A DNA stretch of 7,319 nt from the NCBI GenBank assembly GCA_030833305.1, contig JAURHL010000094.1, positions 1 to 7,319 of the forward strand. Reading direction: 5' to 3'. The notes beneath the pieces were generated by a model. It saw only the letters and a program-made list of their open reading frames with translations. It was not told the DNA's origin and searched no databases. Below, in pieces: positions 5,791-7,319 of this stretch. Each line of letters opens with the position of its first letter. The stretch's first letter is position 1. A program made the position numbers and the translations under genes. This DNA comes from Acidimicrobiales bacterium. GTDB taxonomy: Bacteria > Actinomycetota > Acidimicrobiia > Acidimicrobiales > Ilumatobacteraceae.

Positions 5791-7319
5791 TACTCGGCCA
5801 CCAACCACCACTGACCCGACGACACCTCGGCCAGATACGCACGCGGCCCGTCGGACGCCTGCACCACCAACTGGAAGCGGGCCACCCGACGGGCACGTTC
5901 GTCCCACCACCGTTCTTCCACCGGCCACGGACCGGCCCACGCGGTGACCGCGACACGACCGTGCTCGCGGCACAACACCGACGGGGCCGCGCTGACGAAA
6001 CCGCGACCGCTCACCGATACCGCACGATCATCGGCGTCGAGCACCTGCACGCCGACCGGCTGATGGTGCACGAGCGCCGGCGACGGAGTCGGGATCGCTC
6101 CGGACCACGCCGGTGCGGTCGGACCCGTCGGACGTTGGCACACGGTGGTGCCATCGGCGCCGACATCGGCCAACGGCACCATGCGGTATTGCTCACGCGG
6201 ATCACGACCGCCGCGCCACGACGCCACGGTGACCCCGGCCGGTCCCACCAACCCCATCACCCGCGTGATGGCGCGAGCGGCGGCATCATCGGCGGCGGTC
6301 CGACCGCCCCAGAAACCCTCCTGGGTTCCGACGTCACCACGTATCTCGAGCGGAATGAGCGCGAGTTTGGTGACCCCGGCCGACGGCCGATCGTCGCCGT
6401 TGATCCAACCGTCCAGTTGCCAGCGCACCCGGTCGACCATCGCCGACTCGTTCATGCCCTCGGCGCGATGCCAGACGCGTACGGACGCTTCGCCGTGCTC
6501 GGTCTCGGCTTCCACGCGCACGCGCGTGCACACCTGTCCACGATCGGTGAAGTACCGGCCGAGTTCGTCGACCAACGACTTGGCGGCGAAGACCAACATG
6601 TCGAACTGATCCACGGGGTCATCGAACAAGCGACTGATGGTCAGATCGGGCGGTGGAGGCAACGCCGATGGCGCGGTGTCGTCGGTGCCACTGACCAGAC
6701 GATGCAAGGTGTGTCCCAACGAGCCGAATCGATCGACCAAGTGATGCGGCGACAACGCGGCCACGTCGCCGAAGCGCCGCAACCCCAATCGCTGCAACAG
6801 ATCCACCAACCCGACGTCGCAACCGGCCACCGCACTCAGGGCCGCCACCGGATACGGCGCGAGGAACGCCGCGGTGGCCGCGGATCCGGGTTCGACCACC
6901 ACGGGTTCGCCGCGACGGATGGCGTGACGAGCCGCCAACGTGGCCGCGAGACGGCCATCGGCGACGCCCACGCCCAGTCCCCCGCCGGTGGACAACAGCA
7001 CCACGGGATCGATGCGTGCTGCCACCGCGGTCGACAGGCCCGCCATGGCCAGATCGCCCAGGCGCACCGTGAGCGCGACGTCACCACCGACGTAACGCGA
7101 CGGACCACGGGTGGCCATCAACAGTGACCCGGGAGACTCGATGTCGAGCAACGGCACCAATGTGCCCACCGAGCGCACCACCGGCTCGAAGCACCGGGCA
7201 TCGCGGTCGGGTTCGTCGGCCACCAATACCACGTGCGGACACGCCCCCTGCGCCTGTCGACGGCGCATACCCGGTCGCACGCCATCGCGCCACGCCGCCG
7301 GCGAGCAGCAATGCACCCG
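5784..7319 (-). CDS. imuB: ImuB, Y-family DNA polymerase-like mutasome adaptor (N-terminus cut by the window edge)
   Basis: At least 511 residues are present; the reading frame runs off the right edge. The first visible residues, RVHCCSPAAWRDGVRPGMRRR, match a region about 25-35 residues into typical ImuB, so the true start lies outside. ImuB is a non-catalytic Y-family homologue that binds the beta clamp and recruits DnaE2 and ImuA' during SOS mutagenesis. Numbered from the GTG at 7316: polymerase-like core 1-210, with GVRPGMRRRQAQ, RGPSRYVGG, GVGVADGRLAA and the HhH-like DLLQRLGLRRFGDVAAL; little-finger region about 222-320, with TEHGEASVRVWHR and DRVRWQLDGW; then QEGFWG (332-337), aligned with the beta-clamp motif QLPLWG of mycobacterial ImuB; then a C-terminal region (about 340-510) with REQYRMVPLAD and an end, YLAEVSSGQWWLVAEYA, like other ImuB tails. 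The SxDE acidic motif of active Y-family polymerases is absent, as expected for ImuB. Any LexA box would lie beyond the window. It is on the same strand as dnaE2 but separated from it by two genes. Confidence 0.94.
   Translation of the reverse strand, partial: RVHCCSPAAWRDGVRPGMRRRQAQGACPHVVLVADEPDRDARCFEPVVRSVGTLVPLLDIESPGSLLMATRGPSRYVGGDVALTVRLGDLAMAGLSTAVAARIDPVVLLSTGGGLGVGVADGRLAATLAARHAIRRGEPVVVEPGSAATAAFLAPYPVAALSAVAGCDVGLVDLLQRLGLRRFGDVAALSPHHLVDRFGSLGHTLHRLVSGTDDTAPSALPPPPDLTISRLFDDPVDQFDMLVFAAKSLVDELGRYFTDRGQVCTRVRVEAETEHGEASVRVWHRAEGMNESAMVDRVRWQLDGWINGDDRPSAGVTKLALIPLEIRGDVGTQEGFWGGRTAADDAAARAITRVMGLVGPAGVTVASWRGGRDPREQYRMVPLADVGADGTTVCQRPTGPTAPAWSGAIPTPSPALVHHQPVGVQVLDADDRAVSVSGRGFVSAAPSVLCREHGRVAVTAWAGPWPVEERWWDERARRVARFQLVVQASDGPRAYLAEVSSGQWWLVAEYA

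Noticed and set aside
5961..7127. Plus-strand open frame of 388 codons opposite imuB
   Set aside because: Arg/His/Gly-rich composition without motifs; it is a shadow of imuB.
1..7319. Mobile elements, CRISPR array, tRNA or rRNA genes
   Set aside because: No transposase or integrase motifs, no terminal repeats with target duplications, no regularly spaced repeats and no RNA gene signatures were seen.

Overview
The window is GC-rich, densely coding bacterial DNA. A LexA box of the Gram-positive/actinobacterial type, an apparently leaderless GTG start and an ImuB/DnaE2 pair together suggest a high-GC actinobacterium, possibly an acidimicrobial lineage. This assignment is inferred from gene content and sequence style, not from a database comparison.

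Layout from left to right. (1) Positions 3-3395, minus strand: a complete dnaE2 (imuC), the error-prone DNA polymerase III alpha subunit of the SOS mutasome. Its stop overlaps an ATG at the window edge (TGATG), so another minus-strand gene may follow. (2) Positions 3396-3496: a compact control region. It holds a perfect LexA box (CGAACATATGTTCG), a TAGAAT -10 element exactly 6 nt before the GTG start, and a nested inverted repeat that probably ends the upstream transcript. (3) Positions 3497-4696, minus strand: a PLP-dependent trans-sulfuration family enzyme (cystathionine gamma-synthase / gamma-lyase / methionine gamma-lyase group). (4) Positions 4697-4900: a divergent intergenic region with a 14-bp palindrome, a 10-bp-phased GACAAA repeat and a leader hairpin. 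(5) Positions 4901-5758, plus strand: an OmpR-type winged-helix regulator whose receiver domain has lost most of the phosphorylation pocket. (6) Positions 5784-7319, minus strand: imuB, the catalytically dead Y-family mutasome adaptor. It is complete at its C-terminus and cut at its N-terminus by the window edge. Its stop faces that of the regulator across 25 bp.

ImuB and DnaE2 act together in DNA-damage-induced translesion synthesis and mutagenesis. ImuB docks on the beta clamp and recruits DnaE2, which performs the synthesis. Here the cassette, usually imuA'-imuB-dnaE2, is interrupted by a divergently transcribed regulator and a sulfur amino-acid enzyme. dnaE2 has its own LexA-controlled promoter, so it can still be induced independently. 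No mobile element, tRNA, rRNA or CRISPR array is visible. The points most worth following up are the dnaE2 promoter architecture, the degenerate receiver, the split mutasome locus and the substituted PHP domain of DnaE2.
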